A DNA stretch of 5,276 nucleotides from CAZHLD01 sp964533185 (lineage in GTDB: Bacteria > Acidobacteriota > Terriglobia > Acidiferrales > UBA7541): the NCBI GenBank assembly GCA_964533185.1, contig CAZHLD010000113.1, positions 1 through 5,276 of the forward strand, read 5' to 3'. Position numbers and translations under genes: made by a program. Shown here piece by piece: positions 1-5,186 of this stretch. The notes below the pieces were generated by a model. The model did not search any database, was not told where the DNA came from, and saw nothing but the letters and a program-made list of their open reading frames with translations. Numbering within the stretch: the stretch's first letter is position 1; each line of letters begins with the position of its first letter.

Positions 1-25
1 CACAGAGGCACCGAGAGCACAGAGG
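1..25. repeat. Short direct repeat CACAGAGG, two copies
   Basis: CACAGAGG occurs at 1-8 and 18-25, a spacing of 17 bases, separated by the related CACCGAGAG. This looks like the edge of a purine-rich dispersed repeat cut by the window start. I base this on recognition of the style only. Copy number elsewhere in the genome cannot be judged here. Confidence 0.35.
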
Positions 26-220
26 TGAGGGGTCAGGGGCGAGCGGGGACGGGATCGGGGGAAGAGGAGAGTCGACGGGCGGCGTAGCTTTCCACTTACG
101 CGAAGCCGTTGGGGTAGCGGGAAGCCATACGGATTCGATTTGCGTGACGTGCAACGGCGGCGAGAAATGGGAGTGAATACAGATGATCACAGATAAGAAC
201 AAGAAGCAGCCCGCGGGCTT

Positions 221-255
221 CTTCGGTCCGGCAAGGCCGGACCTCAGAATGACAG
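221..255. repeat. Dispersed hairpin repeat, copy 1
   Basis: GGTCCGGC (225-232) and GCCGGACC (236-243) form a perfect 8-bp stem around the loop AAG. AATGACAG follows at 248-255. The core CCGGCAAGGCCGG (228-240) is repeated exactly at 5115-5127, where AATGACAG also follows further on (5159-5166). Two copies in 5 kb, both between genes, point to a REP-like intergenic family. No T-tract follows, so it is not an obvious terminator. Confidence 0.65.
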
Positions 256-358
256 AGTGCGCGATGCGCGCGGGCGGTTGAAGAGGGACAAGGCGCGTGT
301 TAGGCTGCGGCTGCACAAAATTGGGGCACCCGCCCCTTAACAACCCGAAACGTAAGTC

Positions 359-3340
359 GTGGCGACTCCGAGAATACAACTCGATCCGGCGGGCCTGCGC
401 GAGCAGGTGATGGACGTGGTGCGCCGGCTGCTCGCGGAGCTGGGTAGTCCGCGCGCAAGCAGCGCAATCCGCGGCGAGGCGCACCTGGACCGCGACTTGG
501 GGTTGGGGAGTCTCGAGCGGGTGGAACTGGTGGTGCGGTTGTCGGCAGAGTTTGGCAGGGAGCTGCCAGACCAGTTGGTGGCGGAAGCGGATACGGTGGA
601 CGATTTGGTGACGACGGTGTTGCGGCAGAGCGGAGAGGAGCCGCGCGGGAGCGGGCAGATTACGACCAGCGAAGAGTGGCGGGGTAACCCCACCGCTGCG
701 GGAGCGGGGCGCGTTGCGACGACGGCAAAATGGCCGGCGAGAGAGGTGGAGGCGGCGGAGACGCTGGTCGAAGTGTTGCGCTACCGGGCGCGGGCGGATG
801 CGACGCGGCGGCACCTGATCTTCCCCGGCGATGCGGGCGAAACGACGGTGACGTTTGGCGAGCTCTACGAGCGGGCGAGCGGCGTTGCGCGGGAGCTGGG
901 CCGTCGAGGGATCACGAACGGACACGCGGTGGCGATCATGCTGCCGACGGGGCCGGAGTTTTTCTACACGTTCATGGGCGTGCTGCTAGCGGGTGGGGTG
1001 CCGGTGCCCATCTACCCGCCGTTCCGCGCGGACCGGATTGCGGAGTATGCCGAAAGGCAGTCGGCAATACTGGCCAACGCGGGCGCGAAACTGCTGGTGA
1101 CGTTTCGCCAGGCGGAGACGGTGGCGCGGCTGCTGAAGCCGCGGGTGGGGACGCTGGCGGGAGTGGTGGATGCGGCGGAGTTGTGCGCGGAAGAAGCACC
1201 AGTGGAGAAACGTATTTCAAAATTTGTAACTCGAAACTCGGGAGAGCAGGAGTGGAGTCCGGTGCAGGTGCGGGCGGCGCATGGAGATGATCTAGCGCTG
1301 CTGCAGTACACGTCAGGATCGACGGGCGACCCAAAGGGAGTGATGCTGACGCACGCGAACCTGCTGGCCAATATCCGGGCAATCGGCGAGGCCATCGAGG
1401 TGCGAGCGGAGGACGTGGGCACGAGCTGGCTGCCGCTCTACCACGACATGGGGTTGATCGGGGCGTGGTTGATGCTGATGTACTACGGGCTGCCGCTGGT
1501 GGTGCTCTCGCCGCTCGCGTTTTTGACGCGGCCGGAGCGTTGGCTGCGGGCCGTGCACCGCTACCGGGGAACTCTGGCCGCGGCGCCGAACTTTGCCTAC
1601 GAGCTGTGCGTGAAAAAAGTGACCGACGAGCAGATGGCGGGGCTGGACCTCAGCTCGTGGCGGGCGGCGCTGAACGGGGCTGAGCCGGTGAACCCGGAGA
1701 CGATTGAGAGGTTTGCGGCGCGGTTTGCGCGCTGCGGTTTTCACAAAGCGGCGATGCTGCCGGTGTACGGGCTGGCCGAGGCGTCGCTGGCCGTGACCGT
1801 GCCGCCGCTGGGGCGCGAGCCGAAGGTGGACCGAGTCGAGCGCGCAATGTTTGAGCGCACAGGGCGCGCGGTGCCGACGTCGGAGACGGGCGCGAACACA
1901 ATTGCGTTTGTCTCGGTGGGGCGGCCGATCCCACGGCACGAAGTAAAGATTGTGGACGGCGAAGGACGCGAGGTGGGAGAACGCGTGGAGGGCTATCTAT
2001 GGTTCCGGGGGCCGTCGGCGACGCAGGGGTATTTTCGCAACCCCGAGGCGACACGAAAGCTTTTCCCGGAAAGCGCTGGGATCTCGTCAGAAGGACGTAA
2101 TCCGTTACTCGTTACTCGTAATACGGCGGAAGAGGGCGCGTGGGTGGATTCGGGGGACCGGGCGTACGTGGCGGACGGCGAGGTGTACGTCACCGGGCGG
2201 GTGAAGGACATCATCATCAAGGCGGGACGCAATTTGTACCCGCATGAGGTCGAGGAGATTGCTGGGCGGGCGGAGGGCGCGAGGAAAGGTTGCGTGGTGG
2301 CGTTTGGGTTGAGGGATGCGGCAAGCGGGACAGAGAGGCTGGTGGTGGTGGCCGAGGCGAGAGCGCAGGGAGCATCCGAACGCGAAAAGATAGCCCGGCG
2401 GATTAACGAGGAGATGGTGGCGGCGCTGGGGCTGCCGGCGGACGTGGTGGAGATATTGCCGCCGCAGGCGATCCCGAAGACGTCGAGCGGGAAGCTAAGG
2501 CGCGAGGAGACCAAGCGGTTGTACCTGGCGGGCACGCTGGGGCGCAGCGTGAAGCCGGTGTGGTGGCAAGTGACGCAGGTAGCAGCGACGTCAGCGGTGC
2601 GGTCGGTGCCGCGAATAGCACGGCGCGCGGCGGAGGTGGCGTACGGCGTCTATGCGACGATTGTGTTTGTGCTCTGGATTGTGCCGACGTGGCTGCTGGT
2701 GTGGTGCACGCGGCGGAGGGAAACAGCGGCGCGGATTACGTCGCCCGCGCTGCGACTGTACTTTGCGCTGGTGGGCTGCCGCGTACGCGTGGAGGGACGC
2801 GAACATGTCGCAGCGGCGGGAGCGAAAGTGTACGTCTCAAATCACACGTCAAACTTCGACGTGCTGGCGCTGATGGGCGGGATTGGGATTGAGTACCACT
2901 TTGTGTCCAAGATCGAGGTGCTGTCGTACCCGCTGATCGGGACGTTCATGCGGCGGCTGCACCACTTCGCTTTCGAGCGAAGCGACCCGGAGGCGCGGCT
3001 GAGGCAGTCGGAGGAGATTGAGGCAGCGCTGCGACGGGGCGAGTCGGTGTTCATCTTTCCGGAGGGGACGTTCACGCCGGATGCAGGTGTGCGGGCGTTC
3101 CAATTGGGCGCGTTTAAGGCGGCGGTGGCGACAGGGCGCCCGATTGTGCCGCTGACGCTGCGCGGGTCGCGGGAGTTCTTGCGCGAAGGAACGATTCTGC
3201 CGAGGCCGTCGAGCGTGGCGATTACCGTGCTGCCGCCGATCTGGCCGCGGGCGGGGGCGGCGGATTGGCATGAGATTGTGCGGCTGCGGGACGAAGCGCG
3301 GGCGGTGATTGCGGCGCATTGCGGGGAGCCGCTGGTGTAA
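359..3340 (+). CDS. ACP - fatty-acyl-AMP ligase - PlsC acyltransferase fusion
   Basis: This 993-residue protein has three parts. Residues about 8-92 are an acyl carrier protein; LGLGSLERVEL places the phosphopantetheine serine at Ser51, with Gly50 where Asp is usual. Residues about 130-730 are an adenylate-forming ligase of fatty-acyl-AMP-ligase (FAAL) style: YTSGSTGDPKG (317-327), LPLYHDMGLIG (358-368), YGLAE (470-474), DSGD (597-600), GRVKD (613-617) and the catalytic Lys712 in KTSSGK. A membrane helix lies at about 762-783. A PlsC/LPLAT acyltransferase follows, with HX4D (His829, Asp834), FERSD (872-876), FPEGT (900-904) and VPLTLRG (930-936). The likely job is to activate a fatty acid, load it on its own carrier and acylate a lysolipid-like acceptor at the inner membrane. 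This resembles E. coli Aas, but there the acyltransferase precedes the ligase and no carrier is attached. The start is GTG at 359; an in-frame TAA at 353-355 leaves no earlier choice. No clear ribosome site is visible. Acceptor and chain length are unknown. Confidence 0.9.
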   Translation: MATPRIQLDPAGLREQVMDVVRRLLAELGSPRASSAIRGEAHLDRDLGLGSLERVELVVRLSAEFGRELPDQLVAEADTVDDLVTTVLRQSGEEPRGSGQITTSEEWRGNPTAAGAGRVATTAKWPAREVEAAETLVEVLRYRARADATRRHLIFPGDAGETTVTFGELYERASGVARELGRRGITNGHAVAIMLPTGPEFFYTFMGVLLAGGVPVPIYPPFRADRIAEYAERQSAILANAGAKLLVTFRQAETVARLLKPRVGTLAGVVDAAELCAEEAPVEKRISKFVTRNSGEQEWSPVQVRAAHGDDLALLQYTSGSTGDPKGVMLTHANLLANIRAIGEAIEVRAEDVGTSWLPLYHDMGLIGAWLMLMYYGLPLVVLSPLAFLTRPERWLRAVHRYRGTLAAAPNFAYELCVKKVTDEQMAGLDLSSWRAALNGAEPVNPETIERFAARFARCGFHKAAMLPVYGLAEASLAVTVPPLGREPKVDRVERAMFERTGRAVPTSETGANTIAFVSVGRPIPRHEVKIVDGEGREVGERVEGYLWFRGPSATQGYFRNPEATRKLFPESAGISSEGRNPLLVTRNTAEEGAWVDSGDRAYVADGEVYVTGRVKDIIIKAGRNLYPHEVEEIAGRAEGARKGCVVAFGLRDAASGTERLVVVAEARAQGASEREKIARRINEEMVAALGLPADVVEILPPQAIPKTSSGKLRREETKRLYLAGTLGRSVKPVWWQVTQVAATSAVRSVPRIARRAAEVAYGVYATIVFVLWIVPTWLLVWCTRRRETAARITSPALRLYFALVGCRVRVEGREHVAAAGAKVYVSNHTSNFDVLALMGGIGIEYHFVSKIEVLSYPLIGTFMRRLHHFAFERSDPEARLRQSEEIEAALRRGESVFIFPEGTFTPDAGVRAFQLGAFKAAVATGRPIVPLTLRGSREFLREGTILPRPSSVAITVLPPIWPRAGAADWHEIVRLRDEARAVIAAHCGEPLV
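1211..1238 (+). repeat. Heptamer repeat tract A inside the ligase coding sequence
   Basis: Four 7-base units, two of them TGTAACT (1225-1231) and CGAAACT (1232-1238), are followed by CGG. The tract is much richer in A and T than the surrounding gene. It begins on a codon boundary (CGT, Arg285) and encodes residues 285-294, including VTRNS (290-294). It lies in a stretch just before the ATP-binding loop YTSGSTG, where ligases of this family vary in length. Unit 1 matches the CG(T/A)(A/T)A(C/T)N pattern loosely, and unit 2 diverges most. Confidence 0.6.
2096..2123 (+). repeat. Heptamer repeat tract B inside the ligase coding sequence
   Basis: Four 7-base units, including two identical adjacent copies of CGTTACT (2103-2109 and 2110-2116) flanked by CGTAATC and CGTAATA, are followed by CGG as in tract A. 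It too starts on a codon boundary (CGT, Arg580). It encodes residues 580-589, including VTRNT (585-589). It lies between the region GYFRNPEAT and the DSGD motif, a loop in adenylate-forming enzymes. Together with tract A it suggests capture of the same intergenic-type repeat twice in the same frame. Confidence 0.7.
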
Positions 3341-3381
3341 GTGCCCCCGTGTGCCGAGCAGAACTCCTTCAACCCAGAAGA

Positions 3382-3401
3382 TGCTGGGCTGAAGCCCAGC
3401 A
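3382..3401. repeat. Hairpin repeat after the fusion gene
   Basis: TGCTGGGCT (3382-3390) and AGCCCAGCA (3393-3401) form a perfect 9-bp inverted repeat around GA. The right half continues as GAAGCCCAGCACTACA and then CAAGAACC (3413-3420). A similar string, GAAGCCCA then CTACA then CAAGAACC, recurs at 4967-4993 downstream of the other plus-strand gene. It has no T-tract, so I read it as a dispersed repeat and not as the terminator. Confidence 0.6.
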
Positions 3402-3436
3402 CTACATAAGACAAGAACCGCCCGCAGCGCAGAATG

Positions 3437-3496
3437 GGCCAGCGCTCCGGCATTGCCCGCCGTAGGCGGGCCGAAGCGCCGGCCTTTTTGTTTTTG
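3437..3496 (+). terminator. Intrinsic terminator of the fusion gene
   Basis: A long interrupted stem ends in a T-rich run. The inner stem is GCCCGCC (3455-3461) with GGCGGGC (3465-3471) around GTA. The outer pairs are GCGCT (3442-3446) with AGCGC (3475-3479), and GGCC (3437-3440) with GGCC (3481-3484). TTTTTGTTTTTG follows at 3485-3496. It starts about 97 bases after the stop codon of the fusion gene. The T-tract supports only plus-strand termination. There is no matching A-run on the left side for the convergent TonB-family gene. Confidence 0.8.
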
Positions 3497-3506
3497 TGGC
3501 GCGCGG

Positions 3507-4280
3507 TCAGCGGCGAAGTTCGAAAACAACGGTGATGTGCGTTTCGACTTCGACGGGTTGGCCATTGAGCAGCGTGGGACGGTAGCGCCACTGGGCGACG
3601 CCGGCAAGCGCCGCTTGAGCCAGGATGGGGTTGCCGCTGACCAGCTCGAGCTCGCGGATGGAACCGTCAGTGCCGATGATGGCGCGGAGACGGACGGTTC
3701 CTTGAAGGCGGCTATGTAACGCGATGATCGGGTATACGGGCTTGACGTTGTTGATGAGCAGCGCGGCCTGCACTCCTTCGCTTACCTTGCGGCGTTCCTG
3801 CACGGGCATGGGAGCCGGTGCAGGCGGTGGGCCTACGTGATTCGGACGGAGCGGGCCGATGGAATCGATCCCGTCGGGCACGCATCCAGCGCAGGCGCCC
3901 TGCGGCAGGTTTGGAACAGACGAGGAGCCTTCGGCGGAAATCGCATCACTCGGAGCGGTGGGGCGATTTGGCTGCTTCCAGTCGCGGTCGAAGATGATGT
4001 GATCTTGTGAGCGAGTGGGGCCGCTACCTCCACTGCGGCTCTGAGGTTGGGTGGAATCCTGCGGAGTGCCACGGAAGGGCGGGAGGGGGTAGGCGCGCAA
4101 GCGTGGGCGTTCGCTGGTGGCCACCAGTGGAGCGAGGAGCATGGCGGCGACCAGGGCGGCCTCGAGAGTGACGGCAAGAAGCAGGGCTTTGCGGCGAAGT
4201 CGGCGGGCGCGGCGGAGCGCGGCTTCATCGCCTTCGACGAGACACCGGGACAGGGCGGAAACAGCGGGTTGATCTGGCAT
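3507..4280 (-). CDS. TonB-family energy transducer
   Basis: This 257-residue protein has a short basic cytoplasmic head (1-31, with RRARRLRRK), one membrane helix (about 32-53), a linker with proline-rich stretches, and a C-terminal TonB domain (about 170-257). The domain shows PVYPIIALHSRLQGTVRL, IGTDGSI, WRYRPTLLNGQPVE and VVFEL, all typical of the family. TonB proteins pass energy from the inner-membrane ExbB-ExbD motor to outer-membrane receptors that take up iron chelates, vitamin B12 or glycans. No ExbB, ExbD or receptor gene is in the window. The linker holds CAGC (130-133), two cysteines that might form a disulfide in the periplasm. ATG at 4280 is supported by a good ribosome site. 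It converges with the fusion gene and diverges from the zinc-ribbon gene, with a Fur-type palindrome between the two divergent genes. The partner receptor cannot be told from sequence, and a secretin- or glycan-related TonB homologue is possible. Confidence 0.88.
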   Translation of the reverse strand: MPDQPAVSALSRCLVEGDEAALRRARRLRRKALLLAVTLEAALVAAMLLAPLVATSERPRLRAYPLPPFRGTPQDSTQPQSRSGGSGPTRSQDHIIFDRDWKQPNRPTAPSDAISAEGSSSVPNLPQGACAGCVPDGIDSIGPLRPNHVGPPPAPAPMPVQERRKVSEGVQAALLINNVKPVYPIIALHSRLQGTVRLRAIIGTDGSIRELELVSGNPILAQAALAGVAQWRYRPTLLNGQPVEVETHITVVFELRR

Positions 4281-4497
4281 GGACGTTCCTCCATTCGGAG
4301 CTGGCGCGAGAGCCGGCTGAGTCGTGGCGGTGCCGGCCGGGGGCTGCCGCCTGCTGCGGAAACCGGGCCGACACCGCCTTCGCAGGGATGTGAGGAACGC
4401 GCGACCTCACTTGGGTTGGACACCGTCTGGCGGGAGAAGTTCCCGCCCGGGGAAGCAAGTGGCGTATTTTGAGGGGGGTGGCGGGGGCCAAAATGGC
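4281..4497 (-). other. Long leader before the TonB-family gene
   Basis: If transcription starts just after the TATAAT at 4509-4504, the TonB transcript has an untranslated leader of about 217 bases. It can form a 7-bp stem, GGCGGGA (4429-4435) with TCCCGCC (4441-4447). At its very beginning it can form a 6-bp stem, GGGCCA (4485-4490) with TGGCCC (4494-4499). Minus-strand frames within it have no ribosome site and read as Arg/Pro-rich noise, so I call no gene here. I do not recognise a riboswitch. A second promoter closer to the gene would shorten the leader. Confidence 0.4.
4288..4292 (-). promoter_or_regulatory. Ribosome binding site of the TonB-family gene
   Basis: On the minus strand GGAGG lies 7 bases before the ATG at 4280-4278. 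This is the strongest Shine-Dalgarno match near any start in the window. It settles the start, although the reading frame stays open further upstream. Confidence 0.8.
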
Positions 4498-4503
4498 CCT
4501 TGA

Positions 4504-4509
4504 ATTATA
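4504..4509 (-). promoter_or_regulatory. Candidate -10 box for the TonB-family gene
   Basis: Read on the minus strand, 4509-4504 is a perfect TATAAT. No good TTGACA lies 16-18 bases upstream; the hexamers there read AGCATC, CAGCAT or GCAGCA. The promoter would therefore be weak or need an activator. The Fur-type palindrome (4511-4525) begins two bases upstream of this box, so a bound repressor would cover the -10/-35 spacer. Confidence 0.5.
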
Positions 4510-4510
4510 T

Positions 4511-4525
4511 TTAGAATCATTCTAA
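4511..4525. promoter_or_regulatory. Fur-superfamily operator-like palindrome
   Basis: TTAGAAT, a central C, and ATTCTAA form a perfect 7-1-7 dyad in a strikingly AT-rich island of a GC-rich region. Operators of the Fur superfamily have this 7-1-7 form. The PerR box TTATAATNATTATAA differs at only two symmetric positions. The rhizobial Irr element TTTAGAA-N3-TTCTAAA matches with one mismatch when flanks are included (4510-4526). The site lies between two divergent promoters, so one repressor dimer could act on both genes. Which family member binds it (Fur, PerR, Irr or Zur) cannot be decided here, and no such regulator gene is in the window. Confidence 0.6.
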
Positions 4526-4542
4526 GATGCTGCGATTTTTAG

Positions 4543-4568
4543 GGCCTCTGGCAGGCATCCGAGAGGCC
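4543..4568 (+). promoter_or_regulatory. Leader hairpin of the zinc-ribbon transcript
   Basis: GGCCTCT (4543-4549) and AGAGGCC (4562-4568) form a perfect 7-bp stem with a 12-base loop. It falls right at the predicted 5' end of the zinc-ribbon mRNA. No T-tract follows. It could stabilise the message, or be chance in GC-rich DNA. Confidence 0.3.
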
Positions 4569-4626
4569 GGCTGGCGCATCGGATGTGAGTGCCGGGGGTA
4601 CCCGGAGAGAGGCTGGATCCGTCATT

Positions 4627-4938
4627 ATGAACCGTCGTCAACCAGAGACCGTAGGGGTTCGTTACACCGGGTGGGCCGCGCTGGACCGCGACCCGCAGGA
4701 AGACATGGTGGAGTACACCTGCCCGCATTGCGGGGCGCAGGGGAATAAGTCGGCGCGGCGCGCACGGGCGCAGTACCGCTTTACCGATGGGTTCCTGCAG
4801 GACCTGCAGGGCGAGGCGACTACCTGCCGGCAGTGCAAGAAGTCGCTGCGCGTGGTGCCGGTTGTAATGTTGCACGACCAGGGTGAGAAGCGGCGCTTCC
4901 AGGCCGTGTTTTCGGAAGAGCCGGCGGGGAAGAACTGA
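4627..4938 (+). CDS. Small four-cysteine zinc-ribbon-like protein
   Basis: This is a 103-residue soluble protein of unknown function. It has two Cys-X2-Cys knuckles: CPHC (32-35, within EYTCPHCGAQG) and CRQC (67-70). They are 31 residues apart, the usual layout of a zinc ribbon. No signal peptide, membrane helix or recognisable catalytic motif is visible. The part between the knuckles is basic (SARRARAQYRF); the C-terminal third (LRVVPVVMLHD, then FQAVFSEE) looks like beta strands. I do not recognise the family. It may bind nucleic acid or a protein partner, or sense metal or redox state. ATG at 4627 is preferred over a GTG at 4585, which would add 14 residues of low-complexity sequence with no clear ribosome site. 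Even for the ATG the site is weak (GGA at 4615-4617, 9 bases away). A candidate promoter with an embedded Fur-type palindrome lies upstream, and a strong terminator lies downstream. Confidence 0.7.
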   Translation: MNRRQPETVGVRYTGWAALDRDPQEDMVEYTCPHCGAQGNKSARRARAQYRFTDGFLQDLQGEATTCRQCKKSLRVVPVVMLHDQGEKRRFQAVFSEEPAGKN

Positions 4939-4966
4939 AGAGCAGGGAGTAGGGGAAAACTCCGAA

Positions 4967-5022
4967 GAAGCCCACTGCTACAACTCAAGAACCAAGAGAG
5001 CAAAGCGGCGGCAAGCCGCCGC
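4967..5022. repeat. Intergenic repeat pair after the zinc-ribbon gene
   Basis: The first module is GAAGCCCA then CTACA then CAAGAACC (4967-4993), a degenerate copy of the string after the fusion gene (3391-3420). The second is a perfect 8-bp inverted repeat, GCGGCGGC (5005-5012) and GCCGCCGC (5015-5022) around AA, followed by ACTCCA. Both look like members of dispersed intergenic families. They lie between the stop codon and the terminator, so they are transcribed as 3' untranslated sequence. Confidence 0.5.
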
Positions 5023-5033
5023 ACTCCAAAAGA

Positions 5034-5076
5034 AACGGGCCGGCCCGAGAGAATCGGGTCGGCCCGTTATCTTTTT
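5034..5076 (+). terminator. Intrinsic terminator of the zinc-ribbon gene
   Basis: The arms 5034-5048 and 5054-5068 form a 15-bp stem with a single G-T wobble and a GAGAA loop. TTATCTTTTT follows at 5067-5076. It lies about 95 bases after the stop codon, and no other plus-strand gene lies between. This is among the clearest non-coding signals in the window. Confidence 0.9.
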
Positions 5077-5107
5077 GGGCTGTACTCACCGAGAGAGAAA
5101 AAAATAG

Positions 5108-5166
5108 ATTCCTTCCGGCAAGGCCGGAATCTTCGATCGCCCCGCCGCGGCGGGCTCGGAATGACA
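5108..5166. repeat. Dispersed hairpin repeat, copy 2 (composite)
   Basis: TTCCGGC (5113-5119) and GCCGGAA (5123-5129) form a stem around AAG. They share the 13-base core of the copy at 221-255. A second perfect palindrome, CCCGCCGCGGCGGG (5141-5154), follows, and then AATGACAG (5159-5166), the same end as copy 1. Copy 2 therefore looks like the longer form, with an extra palindromic module between core and end. It sits between the zinc-ribbon terminator and the convergent partial gene. No T-tract is seen on either side. Confidence 0.65.
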
Positions 5167-5186
5167 GCCTCTCACTGCGCGGAAGG

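Larger units (their letters stand above)
1..358. other. Gene-free upstream region with repeat debris
   Basis: I find no convincing gene in this stretch. The left end has two copies of CACAGAGG (1-8 and 18-25). Around 173-200 there is a lower-GC patch (GAATACAGATGATCACAG) of a style that recurs between genes in some environmental bacteria. A hairpin repeat follows at 221-255. Just before the fusion gene, GGGGC (323-327) and GCCCC (332-336) could form a 5-bp stem with a 4-base loop. The best promoter candidate for the fusion gene is TTGAAG (278-283), 17 bases from TAGGCT (301-306), but the second box matches only 3 of 6 consensus positions. I therefore do not call a promoter. On the minus strand a frame stays open down to a TAA at 96-98, but it runs through the hairpin repeat and looks accidental. 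Confidence 0.6.
4500..4528 (+). promoter_or_regulatory. Candidate promoter for the zinc-ribbon gene
   Basis: TTGAAT (4500-4505) and TAAGAT (4523-4528) are separated by the ideal 17 bases. Each matches 4 of 6 positions of the sigma-70 consensus. The predicted start near 4535 leaves a leader of about 90 bases before the ATG at 4627. The 15-bp palindrome lies in the spacer and overlaps the first three bases of the -10 box, a standard position for repression. Confidence 0.55.

Noticed and set aside
96..167. Minus-strand open frame ending at TAA 98-96, with an ATG at 128-126 followed by only nine more codons
   Set aside because: Read upstream it passes straight through the hairpin repeat at 221-255, has no ribosome site and matches nothing I recognise. 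A decayed gene end is possible but unsupported.
221..255. CRISPR repeat or attachment site
   Set aside because: There are only two related hairpins almost 5 kb apart, with no regular spacers and no cas or integrase gene in the window.
1313..1939. Minus-strand 208-codon frame opposite the ligase domain
   Set aside because: It is very rich in Arg, His, Gln and Pro, as expected when the complement of a GC-rich coding region is translated. The plus strand carries conserved ligase motifs here.
3382..3401. Hairpin after the fusion gene as its terminator
   Set aside because: It has a perfect 9-bp stem but no T-tract. The hairpin at 3437-3484 with the T-rich run after it fits far better.
2842..3607. 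Long minus-strand frames opposite the end of the fusion gene (about 250 codons each)
   Set aside because: They lie antisense to the clear PlsC domain, run through the terminator hairpin, and have compositions rich in Arg, Pro and Ser without any recognisable motif.
4225..4491. Minus-strand 88-codon frame overlapping the TonB-family start
   Set aside because: It has no ribosome site, an Arg/Pro/Ser-rich composition typical of out-of-frame GC-rich DNA, and overlaps the well-supported TonB gene start in another frame.
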